NCBI GenBank assembly: GCA_043739325.1
Contig: JAYUFK010000152.1
Coordinates: forward strand, 1 to 14,549
Direction: 5' to 3'
DNA length: 14,549 nucleotides
DNA from: Roseiarcus sp043739325
Lineage (GTDB): Bacteria > Pseudomonadota > Alphaproteobacteria > Rhizobiales > Beijerinckiaceae
The notes under the pieces are model-generated. The model was not told the origin of the DNA and searched no databases. It saw only the letters and a program-made list of their open reading frames with translations. A program made the translations under genes and the position numbers. Below, in pieces: positions 14,498-14,549 of this stretch. The number at the start of each line of letters is the position of its first letter. The first letter of the stretch is position 1.

Positions 14498-14549
14498 TCA
14501 GTTCGGGGGCAAGGCGGCGTTCAGCGCGGTCCATCTGCCGCTGATCCAG
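14498..14549 (-). CDS. flp: Flp family prepilin, 3' end only (copy 3, cut by window edge)
   Basis: On the minus strand the last 52 bases read WISGRWTALNAALPPN followed by TGA (stop at 14500-14498), in the same arrangement as the tails of copies 1 and 2 (WTALN.ALP.N). The 5' part lies outside the window. Spacing to copy 2 (226 bp) is close to the copy 1 to copy 2 spacing (206 bp), so this is a third member of a tandem array. The identification is firm for so short a piece because 11 of the 16 residues match copy 2. Confidence 0.85.
   Translation of the reverse strand, partial: WISGRWTALNAALPPN

Overview
The window is a tad/cpa (tight adherence, Flp type IVc pilus) locus from a GC-rich alphaproteobacterium. 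The gene order and the CtrA-like (TTAA-N7-TTAA) and GANTC sites upstream of the first pilus gene point to that class. The order Rhizobiales/Hyphomicrobiales (for example Beijerinckiaceae or Methylocystaceae relatives) is my best guess. It rests on protein flavour only, not on a search.

Layout. At 1-56 (minus) there is probably the first codons of an unidentified gene, followed by about 500 bases with no supported gene. At 565-1545 (minus) lies a fatty acid hydroxylase/sterol desaturase family membrane enzyme, divergent from the pilus cluster. From 1785 to 13546 (plus) runs the pilus assembly cluster: cpaB (inner-membrane/periplasmic SAF protein), cpaC (secretin), a 107-residue lipoprotein where cpaD is often found, a TadG-like protein, two TadE-type pseudopilins, cpaE (TadZ-like localisation ATPase), cpaF (secretion ATPase), tadB and tadC (platform proteins) and tadD (TPR lipoprotein). 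At 13706-14549 (minus), convergent to the cluster, are three tandem Flp prepilin genes. The third is cut by the window edge and only its last 16 codons and stop are visible. No prepilin peptidase (CpaA/TadV) and no recognisable CpaD lies in the window.

How it works together, from family knowledge: the Flp prepilins and the TadE-like pseudopilins carry a G|xxxxE processing site for a TadV peptidase. CpaF powers assembly on the TadB/TadC platform and CpaE places the machine, often at a pole. CpaC is the outer-membrane channel, supported by CpaB, TadD and probably the small lipoprotein. The TadG-like protein is an envelope component.

Points that stand out: a textbook CtrA box plus a TTAACCAT element and four evenly spaced GANTC sites in front of cpaB; three TTAA-like half-sites in 11-bp phase in front of cpaF; a small PWPRY-containing lipoprotein at the usual cpaD position; a roughly 70-residue beta-type module that appears inserted in the TadG-like protein; a CpaE P-loop lacking both signature lysines; and a 33-nt dyad ahead of tadD. 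I see no mobile element, CRISPR array, rRNA or tRNA. Most of the locus is a recognisable system; the novelty lies in these local departures.
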